From Solea solea (taxonomy: Eukaryota; Chordata; Actinopteri; Pleuronectiformes; Soleidae): DNA of 64,000 bases. Positions 38,632 to 52,570 of the stretch are shown in pieces. Location: NCBI RefSeq assembly GCF_958295425.1, contig NC_081145.1, positions 25,910,389-25,974,388 on the forward strand, read 5' to 3'. The position numbers and the translations under genes were made by a program. Each line of letters begins with the position of its first letter. Positions within the stretch are counted from its first letter, which is position 1. The notes beneath the pieces were generated by a model, which worked only from the letters and a program-made list of their open reading frames with translations, had not been told where the DNA came from and made no database searches.

Positions 38632-40440
38632 CTGGGGGAAACGGAACAGAAAAAGAAAATCCATTGTTATAAAACTGTGTACTGACATTTCATTCACATT
38701 CTGAGCTTAAACAGAGCAGATGGACAAAGTAATTAAAGCATTCAGCGCTGGACTTACACTCCCACTGACGCTGGTACAAACCAGAATCATTACAGAGTCA
38801 ACAAATGTCAATTAAACACATTCCCACAGGTGAAAAACCTTTTAAAACCCAGGATTAGACAAGTTATTTGACCAGTGGGAATTCTCCCCTGCTACTCACT
38901 TCTTCCCTTTCTCTGCTATCATGTGACCATTGTCGATCAGGGCTAGACAATTATGATTTAAGGAGGTCCGGATAGAGATTATTTCCTTATGCATGGGTCC
39001 GCAGCATCATCATGTTTAAGATGTCAAATAAAGACAGCGGTAATTCAATGCCATTTAAACAATATTTCATTTATTTGGAGCCTTACTGGCGAATTTAGTG
39101 GGTGACTTTTGTCAATTGTATTTGTATGCTTGGTTTGGTCGTGGCGTTTCACATTCCCACTTCAGAGTTTGGGTCGGCCTATTACTGACCCCTGTTGTAG
39201 GACATTATCTGTCACCTTGACAACATCGTCACAACATTGCACCTACAACTTAACATTAAAGATACATTCATTGCAATGATAAAAATCCTTAAAATGTTCC
39301 TTCATTAACACATTTTCAGAACTACGTTCCCTCTCTCCGTCCCTTCCTCTTCCTCCTCTTCTCTTACCGAGACTTTCTTGAGTCACTGATCAGACTTTCG
39401 CTTGAAACTTTGTACCAACCAGGCATAAAACTATTTGTCTAAGATTTAAGGCTATTAGGCTATTGGGAATCACAAAGTACTGTTTATATAGTTCTGGTTC
39501 GGACTCAGCAGGAAACGGATGAGGCGCGACAGAAATATCACCCAGGTCTTCTCCTTAAACACAAAAGCAGCCCATTAATCAGCTAAGTTTCCAGTTGTCA
39601 GCATCGTTCAGCACTCGTCTATAACAGTACTGACTCACATGGACAAACTCAAGAGAAACTCGACAAAGTGCAGCTCTCACAACATCCACCTCCAAGCCTA
39701 TTGATCCGTCTGTAATCAACCATTTTTTAAACGTCGTCCAAGTGCTGCAATAAGCAACCTGAAAGTGGGAAATATATTCAATTAACCCTGGAAATTTGAC
39801 GTCCTCTAACCCTGAGGGCGACTGACAGAAAAAAGAAAAGGAAAATAGAAGTGACATCTAGACGACAGCTTGGAAGCAGGAGTCCCTGCGCTGAGGCACT
39901 GACTGTGGCAGATAAGACGGGAGCTCCTGCTCTAACTCTGAGGACCTTATCTGCCACCTTTTTAATTATTTAGGGAACTGAGAGCTAAAAACGTCCTCCC
40001 TGAACAGTGACTGCAAAATCATAAAGCTTAGCGACTGTAACGATGGGGACATCAGGGCCTGTCTGGCTTTGGGCTTCAGTGCATTTTAATGCAGCGGTGT
40101 TTACGTATACTAAACTATCTGTACTTAAAGAATAGATGGTGTGTGTTTATTTTAATTAAAATAACCCGACGTTGAGAGAATCTTTCGAATAAGTATACAC
40201 AGCTTATAGTTATAGTTATAGTTAATAATACACAGTTTATACATTCACAACAGGGAATAGAAGTTATCATGAAGCAAACAGACCAACCAAATCATGATAT
40301 CAATGTTTTCCCAAAATAGTGTGTTGGTTGTCTACACACAAACAAAACAATGGTGAATTCGAGATTTTTCCCAAATAGCGTTTTCAGGGCTCCCAAAATG
40401 CTAAAAATGCAAAAAAAACCAAAAAACTTTTGTGGGTTCA
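38632..40440. other. Large NECAB2 intron, unique-looking part
   Basis: No exon recognised; frames at 39579-39857 (minus) have no family match. Direct triplication of 'agttatagtt' near 40205-40220. Confidence 0.4.
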
Positions 40441-40467
40441 CCTGGACTCTTTCGTGTGAATGGTCTT

Positions 40468-40625
40468 TTAAGGGTGCATTCACACCAGCCCTTCTGAAAG
40501 TCTGGTTCATTTGGGGAGGTGTGAATGCGTGAACTCTGGTCCACATACAAATGTAGGTCTCTAAATGCAGGAAGTGGACTACAATGCAGGGCATTGTGGG
40601 TAAAGACAACCAAAACTTTTGAGTG
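40468..40625. repeat. MITE-like 'gcattcacacc' repeat
   Basis: 'gtgcattcacaccagccctt', 'ttcatttggggaggtgtgaa' and 'tacaatgcagggcattgtgg' match the style of a common fish MITE. It lies inside a 189-codon minus frame (40292-40861) which is therefore dismissed. Confidence 0.5.
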
Positions 40626-40976
40626 TGTAGAACAATACGCAAAAACGCAAGACTGATAGGATTTGATGCAGCTCCATGTTTTGTTCTTATGTGGCGGAAA
40701 CAGAAGTTATCAGATGAGCAAGTTTTCTTGTTCACCGTTTGTCTTGTCTTCTCCTTCAGTAATTCTTGATGCAGCGCCGCCTCAGGCGAGGAGGGGAATA
40801 TGTTATTCAAAAGTTTCGGGGTTTGTTTCACTGAAGTGTGACGGCAAACTCGAGTCCCCAATCGAGTTAAAGGTTAAGGTTTCTAGAAACATTAAGTTTA
40901 TTTCACTGTTGTCAGATTAACCAGTGAAAACCTCAGTATCAAAGTTATGGTCATAATTGACAGAGTGCGTCCTTTG

Positions 40977-40978
<2 letters not shown>

Positions 40979-41017
<39 letters not shown>
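40979..41017. repeat. (GA)n microsatellite
   Basis: About 19 GA units, near-perfect. Confidence 0.95.
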
Positions 41018-41022
<5 letters not shown>

Positions 41023-41518
41023 AGTCAGTCGGTCATGTCAGCTTTTCTGTCAGAAGTCACAGTGTGGTGATTCAGGGAGACAATTAAGGTTCCTGTGCAG
41101 TCAGCCATCCTCCGCTGCACTCTAATCAAAGACAAACGCTCCCGCGAGACACAGAATCACACTGGCTGCATTGACTTCCATTATTACAGTCAATGGCTTT
41201 TACTCAGGCACACGCATGTACACACACACAGACATGCACTTATTGACTTGGTAGAGGCGGCTCTTCCTTATGAGCTCATGTGCGGAACCGTCCCCGTCAG
41301 CTTCTTCTGGTTTTCATGAGCATCATCAATGCAAAGCATAAAACACACATTAATCTTAAATACCAGCCAATAAAAATGCACTTAAATGATAGAACTGAGG
41401 GCTGCAGGTCCTAACAGAGACACTGATGATTCACTAATGACTATCACGCTGAGAGTCAATTACCAAAGTGGGATTCTTATCTGTCTGTGTACATACAATG
41501 GTTGTTTGTCTCTATGTG
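41018..41518. other. Intron, nothing recognised
   Basis: A short CA-rich patch near 41220. No repeat family or exon recognised. Confidence 0.4.
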
Positions 41519-41625
41519 TGTCCCCGTGATGGACCGGCGATGTGTCCAGGGTGTGACCCCACTTTTCGCCCTCTGTCAGCTGAGACTGGCCTTCATGTGG
41601 AGGATAAAGCAGTAGAAGATGGATG
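41519..41625 (-). repeat. Family A repeat, inverted fragment
   Basis: Complement of 'ctttatcctccacatgaagg', 'cagctgacagag' and 'ggtccatcacgg'. Only the left third of the family is present. Confidence 0.7.
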
Positions 41626-43197
41626 GATGAATTCTTATCTGAATACATACAAATGACAAACTGAAAAAGTTGGCGTTCTGGGTCCATTGACTAAAAAAAT
41701 GCTGATAAAAGATAAAAGAATGTTGATAAAAGACTTCCATGTGTGTTCTTTTTAATGAAACACGGATCCAGTGGAGCAAAAATGAAATTGCTATTTAGGC
41801 AAATTCTTAAAAGGGACTAACTAACGTCAACATGGTAAAAGGCCGAATATATTGCGATTCTGGAACATTTGGTTTGTGTGCAAGTCTTTGAGGAAAGTCT
41901 AATTCTCACCATTAGTTTTAAGGTCTTTTTCAATGCAGCACGACGTCCATGTTCGAAATTATGATCGCACTGAGAGTCACATAGATGATGAAGCAGATAC
42001 TGTGTGATTGACAGCTAACAGTAAAGTCCTCTACCTATATCACGATTACTTAGGGATGGAAATAAACCAACATGGTGCTGTCAAAAACATTCAATTTGGG
42101 GTTTCAAAAGAGTGCATTTCTATGTTTGTGCAATATATATGGAAAAAAAAACATTCATTGGTGATTTATCTGAGGAAAATATCTGTATTTTGTAAAACTG
42201 CTATGATGATTAGTCGCATATTGTGAAAAACCACAACAATTTCAACAGTACAGTGTCATCTTTGTATAAGATGTTGAAATCAGCTGGTGCTGCCTTTGTG
42301 TACTGTGTGTGCAGTACTTTTCAGTACTCACAGCATGAATTATGGGAGTTGAGGTCCTGTGTGTGTAACATTAAGAAGGGTTAACTGGTAGAATTAGAAT
42401 ATATTACCCATAAGTGTGTTTATATAACCAGTTAAGAATATAAATTCTTTGGAATGAGAGCTACTATCTCGCTTACTAACATGTTTTTACAGCAGAACAA
42501 ATATTCTTTCTGGTATGCGAGGGCCACCGTAGATCCCCGACACACGTTAGGAAGGAACGGGTGAGTGCTGGAGACTCTACAGTCTTACCATTTTCTCACA
42601 CACTGGGCCTTTAACGTTTATGACATTTCGGAACACACGAGAGTGAGGAATTCCCTCGTATGGAATTGGGAATTGAACAGCACAGCTGTTTTATTAACAA
42701 GGAGATTTAGAGTAAAAATTGGAGTCCTGATAGATGACAGCGGGGAAACGCTCGCGGGCAAAAGCTGAGACAGTAATAAAATGTGTTGGATAAATTGGTT
42801 GTTCTTTTATTGTCAGAGGAAAAGCCCTTGGCAGCTGGCATCCAACCGCACATACAAATCACAGACACCAAATGTGACGCCTTAAATGTCTGTGCGCATA
42901 CATTTTATTTGCAATTGTCAAGGGAGTCACAGTGAATTACCCCCCAAGTCTCCTGCCATGTTAGAGTCCTGTGTTACATTCATATTATTTGTAACTTCTT
43001 GCTTTACAGTGACAAGAGAATGTATGCAAACCATATGAACCCCAATTTAAATGTTTCTTGTCATCACGAGTATTACATCTGTGCGGGGTTGGTGGAAGAA
43101 ACGCAGCGTTTCTGTGAAAATAATTCTCGTTTCTGTCACAGGGATTTTCAGCACAAGGAGCAGGGACTAAATGGAAGTTCTGGATGATATTTGACTC
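41626..43197. other. Intron, possible old repeat at 42500-42570
   Basis: 'tctggtatgcgagggccacc' to 'aggaaggaacgggtgag' (42505-42565) looks like a dispersed fish repeat. The remainder is unremarkable, with no exon. Confidence 0.35.
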
Positions 43198-44060
43198 AGA
43201 GAACCTTCTGGGTGGAACTGAGTTGCTCCAGCTTTTTATTTCAGTTGATCAATCTCCACAAGAGCTCGTTTAATCTCCTGCCAGTAAATGCCCAGCAGTG
43301 CAATGTTTTTAATTTGCTTTGTTTGCAGCAGCAGGACTTGAATCCCCTTCATGTTTGCTGTTGCTGTCATTTTGCAGCAGTTTTTTATGGAAATGTACAG
43401 ATTTTCTGTAATAATTACAATAAATATAGCTGCAAGTGGCAATATCAGGTCCTTGCACCCCCTCCTGCTGCACCATCTCATTTGTGCCTCTTCAAGGCGG
43501 GAGTATTATACCTGTAAATCATAGCAAGTTCGGTTCCGATTGGACCTTCTACAGTGGAGTTATCACAATTTCATGTTTTTTGCTGACACATCAAAATTTG
43601 CCACAACTTTGACGCCCCCTAGCGTTTGCACTGTGTGATGTTAAGTTAAGCTTTTGGTAACTTTTAATCCTTATGTTGTTCAGAGTGACCTGACTAAATT
43701 TGAAGTTGATAGCAGTTAAGCTCTGGGAGGAGTTCATTGAAATACCAAATATGCAAAATCACAGAAATTGGCCCCCCAATCGAACCAAAAAGGTCTGAGT
43801 TAATATTTTATTAACCTGTTTGGGGGCGTGGTATTTTCGGTAGATTTTGGGAGCCTTCTGGGTGGAATGTTTAGCAAGGAAAAAACCTGATTGTGTTCCA
43901 GCTTTTTAATTTTATTCGATCAATCTCCACAACAGCTCGTTAAATTTCCTCACATTAAATGTCCAGCAGTCGATGTTTTGAATTTGCAGCAGCAGCAGGA
44001 CTTTACTCTCCCTCACGTTTGCTGTTGTTGGCGTTTTGTTGTGTACTGCTATAAATACTG
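43198..44060. repeat. Two direct repeats flanking a dispersed element
   Basis: About 200 bp at 43198-43395 recurs at 43852-44045 in the same orientation: 'ccttctgggtggaa', 'ccagctttttat', 'gatcaatctccaca', 'cagcagcaggactt', 'gtttgctgtt'. Between them, from 43428, lies text starting 'tatagctgcaagtggcaata', the start of a repeat common in fish. Confidence 0.75.
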
Positions 44061-46372
44061 TTTACTGTTAATGACCTCGACTATGACAGCTCCAGTTGTT
44101 TAATTTGTCTTGAACACAGTTTCACAGTGATCTGAATATTCTTTCCTACACTTATTACAATAAGGGATCTCTCTACTTGGCCGCTTTGTTGATTCTCTGA
44201 TTGCAGCAGCTGTTGCTGCACTTTTACTTTGGCTCAGTTCTGTCTTTACTCTCTCGCCGCATCTGTGACTTTTCAAAATATCCTCAGAGGTTTGTGAAAA
44301 ACACCTTAGCGCCAGTCTGTTACGTACGCTCAGTGATACGGAACATTCTGCCAACTCATCTTCTAATGCTACTGTGATTACAATTTTAAAACCCTATGAA
44401 ATGCTACGTTTTATTTCCAGAATGTTGTCCTACTTTCAATTACCATTCAGTTTTTCTGTTTTCAGTTCAGTTTACTAATGAGTAACTCCACTTTGTGTTC
44501 AGCTCACCCTCCATTCATACTCTGGTACATACAGTAGAACAGTATTTCTGATTTTTACCACCAGAGCAAACTCGCGTACCACTGAGACCCATGGACAATT
44601 TAAAGACATTTCTAAACTCTGCAGACATAAACTGATGTGTGTGTGTGTGTGTTCACAACACAATCACACTTAAAGGAATACTTCACCGATTTACATTTAG
44701 CTTTGTATTACAAGAATAGAGGTAGTATTTTTGAAAATTGTGCTTCCCAACCTCAGTTTCCCCTGAGTTGAGAAATATCTTCATTCTTTTCTTTGTTACG
44801 TGCCCACCAGTGACACTTGGTCCTGGAATGAGGTCACTTAATATAATAATTAATATGTTTTAAAAAACAAACACTTAATTGGGGGCCCCCTGGTGGCCGG
44901 AGGCCCTTAGTTCACTTATACCTCGGGCCGGCCCTGGTAGTCATCATGGTGTGGTGGGATTTGTCGAGGGGTGGGGCATGGTGCGATTTCAAAAAGGGAA
45001 ACTTATGCGGTAATGGAGACAATGAAAGAGAAATTTTTACCGTAGGTGACGGAAAAGAAGAAGAACAAGAATAAGAAGAAGAAGAAGAAGAAGAGGCTGG
45101 ATTTACTTTGTAGCAAACATGTTTCCCCGCAGGCTGCCGTGTCCTCTGTACCTCCACTTCCACAAACACTTCCACAGCATCACACATGCAACATAAAAGT
45201 TGACTTTTTTCTCTTCATGTGAGTAAGCAGAGCCATATTGACATCCTCACTGTAGTAACACACAAACACAAACACACACACACGAAAAATACTACGTCTA
45301 TTGTAGTAATACAAAGCTCAATGCAAATCGGTGAAGTATTCCTTTAATGCTTGAGATTTCATGATTTCGTAGAAAGACGATAAATGAATATAACCACAGT
45401 ATATTTTCAGTCAAATCGATGAATACATTCATTGTGTAACAGCTTGTTGTGGCAACTGGTTAAACACCATTGTGCTAATTTGCTAAATCCACTCCAACTG
45501 CGGTGAAAACACAAGCAAATCTGCAGGAACGTTCGGTTCCTCGTGAAAAGTTCACGGAACTTCTAATTCCTTGGTACTTCTTGTGGAAACTGTGGATTTA
45601 CTGTAGTCTCTATGTTTCAGCGGCTCATCCTACAAAATGCACAACAAATTGGGACAAAGCAGCCGACACAGATTGCAGCTAGAAGACCCACATTAGGTGC
45701 GAGTGGATCCCTGGGGCAGTTACCCACTTTTCTGGCTGCAGCTTTCGGATTCTGTGAATCAGGGAAACCAGCAAAGAGCAGGAAAAACCAAAGGGTCACC
45801 TGATTCAGGAAAAGCAGGGGGGACTTTCAAGCTTCCCCGTGTTTCCCCCCCCTCTTTCTTTCTTGTATGTACAATGTCTATCATCCTCTCTCTCTCTGTC
45901 TCTCTCTGTCTCTCCCTCTGTCTCTCTCTGTCTCTCTCTCTGCTGCTGAACATTTCCCATGGGCCTGGGCTTCAGAACCAGGGATAGAAAAGCTGTAATC
46001 TATAATTCACACAGATCACTGACCGAGGAGGAGAAACACCATCAACCCTCCGCTGGCTCGCATGAAAACAGAGCAGTGATTAGCTACAGTGGAGATCACC
46101 GTGTGTGTGTGTTTATCTATTCAGATTAATGTGTGTTTTCTCTGTGTGTGTGTGTGTGTTAGTGTGTGAATGAAGGCAGGAGGAACAGGAGCGTGTTCTT
46201 GTGCGATGATTAATGATGTGATGATTTTTTATTTACACACATAACCTCAGGCTCTATATTTGTATTGAATGCATTTTTCACACATTTACCAAAAGGCGTC
46301 ACGTGAAATAGCGACACAAGCCAGAGGAGGCAAATGACGTGAAGTAAGCGCAAGTAATTGACCGTGCCTTCA

Positions 46373-46403
<31 letters not shown>

Positions 46404-47689
46404 CAACTGTTTCAGGCCTCACGTAAAACATTTCTTCTCATCTTCTCGAGGTTAACAACAAATTTCCTCATTACCATCCACCTACGCATTTGCATACATG
46501 TGTAGGGCAGCTCACTTCTGAAGCACACACACACACACTGGTACTTCTGTCTTTGTGAGGACGATTCATTGACATCATGTATTTTCCAGGTTCCTTAACT
46601 TACACCTCTGAGAACAAGCCATAAACCAGTGTCAGAGAAGGAGGACAATCCAAAATGTCTTCGCTCCATGAGGTCCAATTGTCACAGCGGTCCTCACAAA
46701 GACACGACTACAAGCACACGCACAGAGTCTTTTGTGATAAGATGTTGGTGGCTGATTACAGGGGGCTGTAGGAGTAATCAGTGATTACAGAGATTGGTCT
46801 CGTTAGGGGAAATTATTCCTTCTTCTGTGACTCAGATGGAGACACGGGGGCTGTGCGGAGGGGGACGGAGGTGATGAGGGTGTTTTAACTTTGAATAATA
46901 ATAAATGTCAGGAAACTGAAAACCTGTAAACAATCACTTCAGAAGTGAGAGCAGCAACGACGACGGCAAAACAAACAGAGACCTCCCACGCTATGAGATT
47001 TAAACATAACAATGATGATTATTAAATTATAAATACACTAATGCTTAAATTTGCATTTCAGGATTGTAATCTCCTTACATGATGTGGTTTGTAAGTATTG
47101 AAGAACAGAGGGATTAGGAAACAGTTTGTGTAATCCGTGCACAAACAGAAATAATAAAAGACTACATTATTTTAGTCTCGTTATAAATATTTCTACAAGA
47201 TAATTGGCGGCACAATGATATCAGTGCAGTCACACTGCAGTTGCCAGGCAACCAGAAGTCGCTCTGCACGGCGATACAGTACAGAACATCTAAGATACTT
47301 AGACAACTGAGCTTTGTATGTAATGGACCAAACATCCAGGTTCAGTAGATCTCTCGTCATCAGCGTAAGGTCTGAGGAAATTCAAGAGGCAACCGGTCAG
47401 GACGTCACACCGCGGTTTGTAAAGACTCAAGTTTAGTATTTGGTCAAGTCTATGTTGGGTTTCTGAACCGCTTTACTTTACGCAATCAATCTAATCCACT
47501 TTATTTATAGAGCAAATAAGCAAATTAAGTAAAAATACATTAAAACACAACATCTCACGCTGACTCTGATTGACACTGCGTCAAAGGCCAAGGAAAAGAA
47601 GTGTCTGAAGTGAACGGGACAGAGTTTGAATCAAGTCAAATTAAACCTGATTTCCACATTGGCTTCAACCTCCAGCCTCAGCGTTTTAC
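44061..47689. other. Intron with simple repeats
   Basis: AAG-rich run 45055-45095. 45520-45600 is a MITE-like 'ctgcaggaacgttcggttcc' segment (compare 53145-53205). (TCTC)n run 45884-45942; TG tract 46374-46403. 46540-46720 is a degraded relative of the CA-linked repeat. No exon recognised. Confidence 0.45.
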
Positions 47690-48290
47690 AACGACTTTTC
47701 CAGTACTTTTCCAGGATCACTTTCCTCAAATTCAAGGACCGAACGTGCCGACACAGCTTACGATGGGAGAGGCGACTTGTAAGAGGCGCTTCGCCCATGA
47801 TGGCGTCCACTTTTATTGATTGGCAGCACGCTCTGCATCTGGACAAGTGATTGTCCTCGGGATCTTGGGTCAAAGTTAGTCTTTGTAAAAATTCAATAAA
47901 AATATTTGAATAATAATAAAGTTAGTCTTTGTCATTTTCTTTTGATGAGTCAGAGATGTTGGAATTTTCATTTCCCCGGCGTCACGTCGTCATTCGCTCG
48001 CTCTTGATTAACGTTACTCGCTCGTTGTTCTGCATGGAATCTCACGTCAACGGCAGAGACAGAGAGAGACAGTGGACAGTGTCCACAACACAGCTGATAA
48101 TTATGACTCGACGTTTGTGCTGCTTAGTCTACGTACATCAAGCAATGCAGGGCATGAAACAGCAGGTGGCGACGTAACAAACAAGGGGAGACATTTACCT
48201 AAATATCAACAGAATTCAAGCACTTTCAATGACCCATGTCTATTAAGGGCTTTTTTTTTAAGGATTTCAAGGACCCATGGGAATCGTTTT
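47690..48290. mobile_element. Second copy of the cagggttcccac hAT-like element
   Basis: Parallel to 32439-32970 through most of its length: 'ttcaaggaccgaacg', 'gatggcgtccacttttattg', 'gcatggaatctcacgtcaac', and ending 'ttcaaggacccatgggaatc'. Left end damaged, and a small insertion lies around 47885-47930. Decayed and non-autonomous. Confidence 0.7.
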
Positions 48291-50162
48291 ACTAAAAGTC
48301 TGTCTGTAAAATAAAAATGATGTTCTTGTTGGCGCATAAACACGAGCACAGATACCAATCCATCTTAAAGTTACACAGCAGATAATTTATTGGCCAATCC
48401 ATCATAAAAACAATGATATTGTTTGGGAAAATTGAAGCACATTTCATTTTATTCACTGCATCGACGACTATTGATGGAACTGCTCTGAAGGATCAACAAA
48501 TCCTTATTTATTGTCGTTCTTACTCAGCGTTCCCGTTCCAGACGCAGAGTTATGTGCTACAGTATACAATAGCATGGACTGGTCTGTAAGCGTCTCTCCT
48601 TTGTCCTGCATTACTGCCAATCAATCCAGGTGTGACTGTATAACACTGGAAATAATCCACACATAATCTCAGATGTCCGACTTCTGGTGGTGACCATGAC
48701 TGACCACGACTGGGATGCACGGTCTGGAGAGAGCACGTTAAGTGTTGCTATTGACCCTCTCTAAATTCCCCCAATCCAAACGGCTTAGCTTTAAGGAGCC
48801 TGATGAGTCTCAGCTGTGATGTGAGAGGAGGAGGAGGAGGAGGAGGAGAGATAATTCTGTCTTTAAGAGCTTTACAGGGTTGCGACGCTCGCAGTGTAAA
48901 CAAAGCTGAAACAACATCCGAGGCTGGACGACACGGTTCCCTCGTGGACTTCATCACCATTAGCAGGATTATGGAGCAATGCTGTTTTTTTTTGTTTTTT
49001 TTTACACATGTGTGCACGAGCATGCAGCAGAACCATATAGTCATATACCAACCGCCATGTCGCAATACGCCAAGAAGAACCTACGAGAAGATTCCACGCT
49101 GTAGACAACACGCAGGACAATACAATGGACCTCAAAAGTTAAAATCAAGGAAAGAAGAGAAAAACTTAAAATAAAAGTCTGAATGTGAGTGCTGCTTATA
49201 TTGTTTCACAGTTTGAAAACAATATAAGTAGCAAATCCCTGCAGGCTGCAGATAAATTGTCTCTTTTTTGAATCTTCTATGCCAATTTAACACAGCAACA
49301 CTGAACTAAAGCTAAAATCATCAAATCAAATTCAATTGAATTTGATATTTTCATACAAAATAACAAGGCAGAATAATGAAGAAGAGAAGAGAAGAGAAGA
49401 GAAGAGTTTTCAGAATGTAATCCATGAGCAGTTTGATGTTTTCTGTTCGTTTTTCAAGCCGCTCGGAGCAGAACAGCAGCCACACATCGCCTTCTTACCG
49501 AGGTGTGCTCCCCGGAGACTTTCCGAGGTGCCTATTTTTAGACTTTTTTTCATTACTTTCTATTGGTTTGATCCACCGTTGCCACGGTAACCTATATAAC
49601 TTGTTTGTGTTGCGGCATTTCTGAGGTGTTTCCCGCGCACACGCACCTGAGGCGATTTTCTTTTAATTTCTCGACCTTAAGACGGAATGAACTTTCATTT
49701 TCGTTGCCTCGTTGCAGAGGCAGCAGCGCCGTCTCCCTACAGTAGGTTTTCTGCTGGGATGACAGAGGTTTGATGTGCTGGGGAAAACCCCCCACAATCC
49801 TGCCTCGGCTTCACACATCAACCAATTAAAATGGTATCCTAGCAACCGGAGTCAATATGTCTCTAAGCAACACCATTTTAGCGCGGCGCAGGAGATGATA
49901 GCGGGGCAGCAGGCCTCTGACTGAGAGAGACATATTGTACTTAAATGACTACTCACACTGTCCAGAGCTTCGCTCGGTTATCACACACTCGCTCGAGTTC
50001 TCGGAGCCTTGTGTGCACACACACACACACACACACAATGCTCTGACAGTATGTGTGTGTGTGTGTGGTGGAGTTCTAATGGTGGACTTGTACAGTTAGA
50101 CATTTACCCACTCCTCTGGGGACGTATATTACTCCATTAGTGGGGCACTAACCTGAGCATGT

Positions 50163-50194
<32 letters not shown>

Positions 50195-51486
50195 TTGACC
50201 TCCATCATGTGGACAGCCTAAAAAAAAAAACATTATCCCGAATCTGAACCATAACCAGTTAATGAGTTAATGTCTAACCCTAACCGTAACCATTTTTTTT
50301 CATTACTATGTTAAAACATATATACAGAGGCTATAAGAATATGTGCAATCTAGAGTGTCTTATAACTATATAACTATAACTATATAAACACACAGAGAAA
50401 AAAGTTTAAAATTTCATTAACTTTGTGAAATTTGGAAATAAATATATCACAATTCAAAGTTTTATGTTTTATGAACAAAAATTAATCATAACTTTGACTC
50501 AACAACACGGAAAAATACGCAAAAACGAGTTGCGTATTATCACGCAAGTATTATCACACAAAGTATTATCACTTTAAATAAAAAATACTTTGGTTTTAGC
50601 CTTTAACTTCAGTTAATTTGCCCTCAAATCAAAAGGACATTCAGTTTCTCGAGCATAGTCACAGTTACGCAGCTGAAATTAGATCGATATGTAAAAGCTG
50701 GTAATTAATTAACCTGTCGATTATTAATCGATCAATCAGCTGTTTGTAGCCTGGAGTCTGTTCACAGTCAGCAAATATTTATATTCCAGTCACTCAAGCA
50801 CAGAGCAGAGCACCAACACGACCATAATTAGTGTTGTCATCAAAAACACTTGATTACTCACTCACTCACTCACTCACTCACTCACTGGGGGACATTTGTT
50901 CATTTGCAGTCAGGATTGAAAGAAGCTAAAAACAGGAGATGATAATAGATTAGCAAACATTTGGTGTTTTTTGGAGAGACGTGGAAGTGGAAGTGGTCCA
51001 TGACAGACAGACAGACAGGCAGGCAGGCAGGCAGGCAGGCAGACAGGCAGGCAGCGTGCCTGGGTTTGTGTCTAAACAGAAGGCGAACTCACTAACAGGC
51101 ATCAGAAAACACTGGCGCTCTTCAGATATCGTGCCAGCGTCGTCTGTCTGAGAGAAACAAGAGCTTGGAGGGAGGTGAGGAGGAGAATGGAGGTCAGAGG
51201 CGGCTGTGAACAGTGAACAGTGGGAGGGAGCAGAGCTGCTGCAAGGAAAGGGAGATAAAAGGGGCAAGGAAAGAGGCAGGGAGAGGGGAGGAGAGGGAAA
51301 GAGGAGAGGGAAAGAGGAGAGGAGAGGAGAGGAGGAGAGGAAGGATATGTATCGTAGGCTGTGTTGAGGTCTCTGCTTAATCTGTGTGTTTAACTCCCTC
51401 AATCCCTCACATCTGCATGAAATCCCCTGTATGGACTCCCCCATTCTCTGCTCTCATTTTCACCCAATTACTCATCCACCTTTCAC

Positions 51487-51527
<41 letters not shown>

Positions 51528-52108
51528 CACAGGTTTGCACAGCGGTTCTCCTTAGGACACTGCATTAGACGGGCATAAAGAGGTAACAAATACAAGTACA
51601 TACACACAAACTTGTTTTTATGTATTAGTGAGGACATGTAATTGACACAATGCATTCACCAGCCCCTTAACCTACCTTTAAGTTTAGTTTATTTTCTTGT
51701 TTATTTAACGAATAATGACATTTTAACCTGCCAACAGGATCTGGCATGCGTACTTCTGATTTCCGTAATCCCTAGACCGTTTGTGGGTTCTAGAAAATTC
51801 AAAAACACATGATGTGACCCTGCCTTTCGTCCCATGTCAGCTAAGATTGGCACAGCACCCTCTGCAACCCTCAAGTCGAACCCTAAACCTTAACCTAAAC
51901 CCAATTCTAACCCTAAAACCAGGTCTTAACCCTGAAAAAAGTCCTTTAAAAGTTCTGGGGCCCCAGACAAAATGTCCACACAAAGTTGGGTTTGTACATT
52001 TTTGGACCTCATAAAGATATAAGTACACACACATACACACACCAGCTCACTCTCTCACTCCCTACAGAACTCTGTATTATTCATGCTGTGGGTGTAACCT
52101 CATCAGTC

Positions 52109-52109
<1 letters not shown>
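48291..52109. other. Intron with CA/TG tracts
   Basis: CA tracts at 50017-50038, 50162-50190 and 51493-51531; (CTCA)n at 50856-50886; (CAGG/CAGA)n at 51003-51054; purine-rich run 51230-51345. 51878-52035 is a copy of the CCCTAA-like CA-linked repeat. GGAGGA run at 48826-48850. No exon recognised. Confidence 0.5.
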
Positions 52110-52141
<32 letters not shown>

Positions 52142-52570
52142 CTGACAACACACAGTCAGTTACAGAGTTACAGTCAGTTACACAGTTACAGTCAGTCAGT
52201 TACACAGTTACACGGTCAGTCAGTTACACAGTTACACAGTCAGTCAGTTACACAGTTACAGTCAGTTACAGTCAGTCAGTTACACAGTTACAGTCAGTTA
52301 CACAGTTACAGTCAGTTACACAGTTACACAGTCAGTCAGTTACACAGTCAGTCAGTTACACAGTTACAGTCAGTCAGTTACACAGTCAGTCAGTTGCACA
52401 GTCAATCAGCTACACAGTTACACAGTTACACAGTCAGTCAGTTACAAAGTTACACAGTCAGTCAGTTACACAGTTACAGTCAGTCAGTTACACAGTTACA
52501 GTCAGTCAGTTACACAGTTACAGTCAGTCAGTTACACAGTAAGTCAGTTGCACAGTCAGTCAGCTACACA
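52110..52570. repeat. (CA)15 then CAGTTACA-type minisatellite
   Basis: About 430 bp of tandem modules built from 'gtcagtcagttacacagtta', arranged irregularly, following a (CA)15 tract. One plus frame is open for 215 codons (QLHSYSQSVT) but consists only of the repeat. Confidence 0.93.

Noticed and set aside
40292..40861. 189-codon minus-strand frame
   Set aside because: It reads through a MITE-like repeat (40468-40625), has no domain, and the opposite strand is also partly open.
51003..51444. 164-codon minus-strand frame
   Set aside because: Pro/Ser/Leu-rich peptide from GAGG and CAGG simple repeats.
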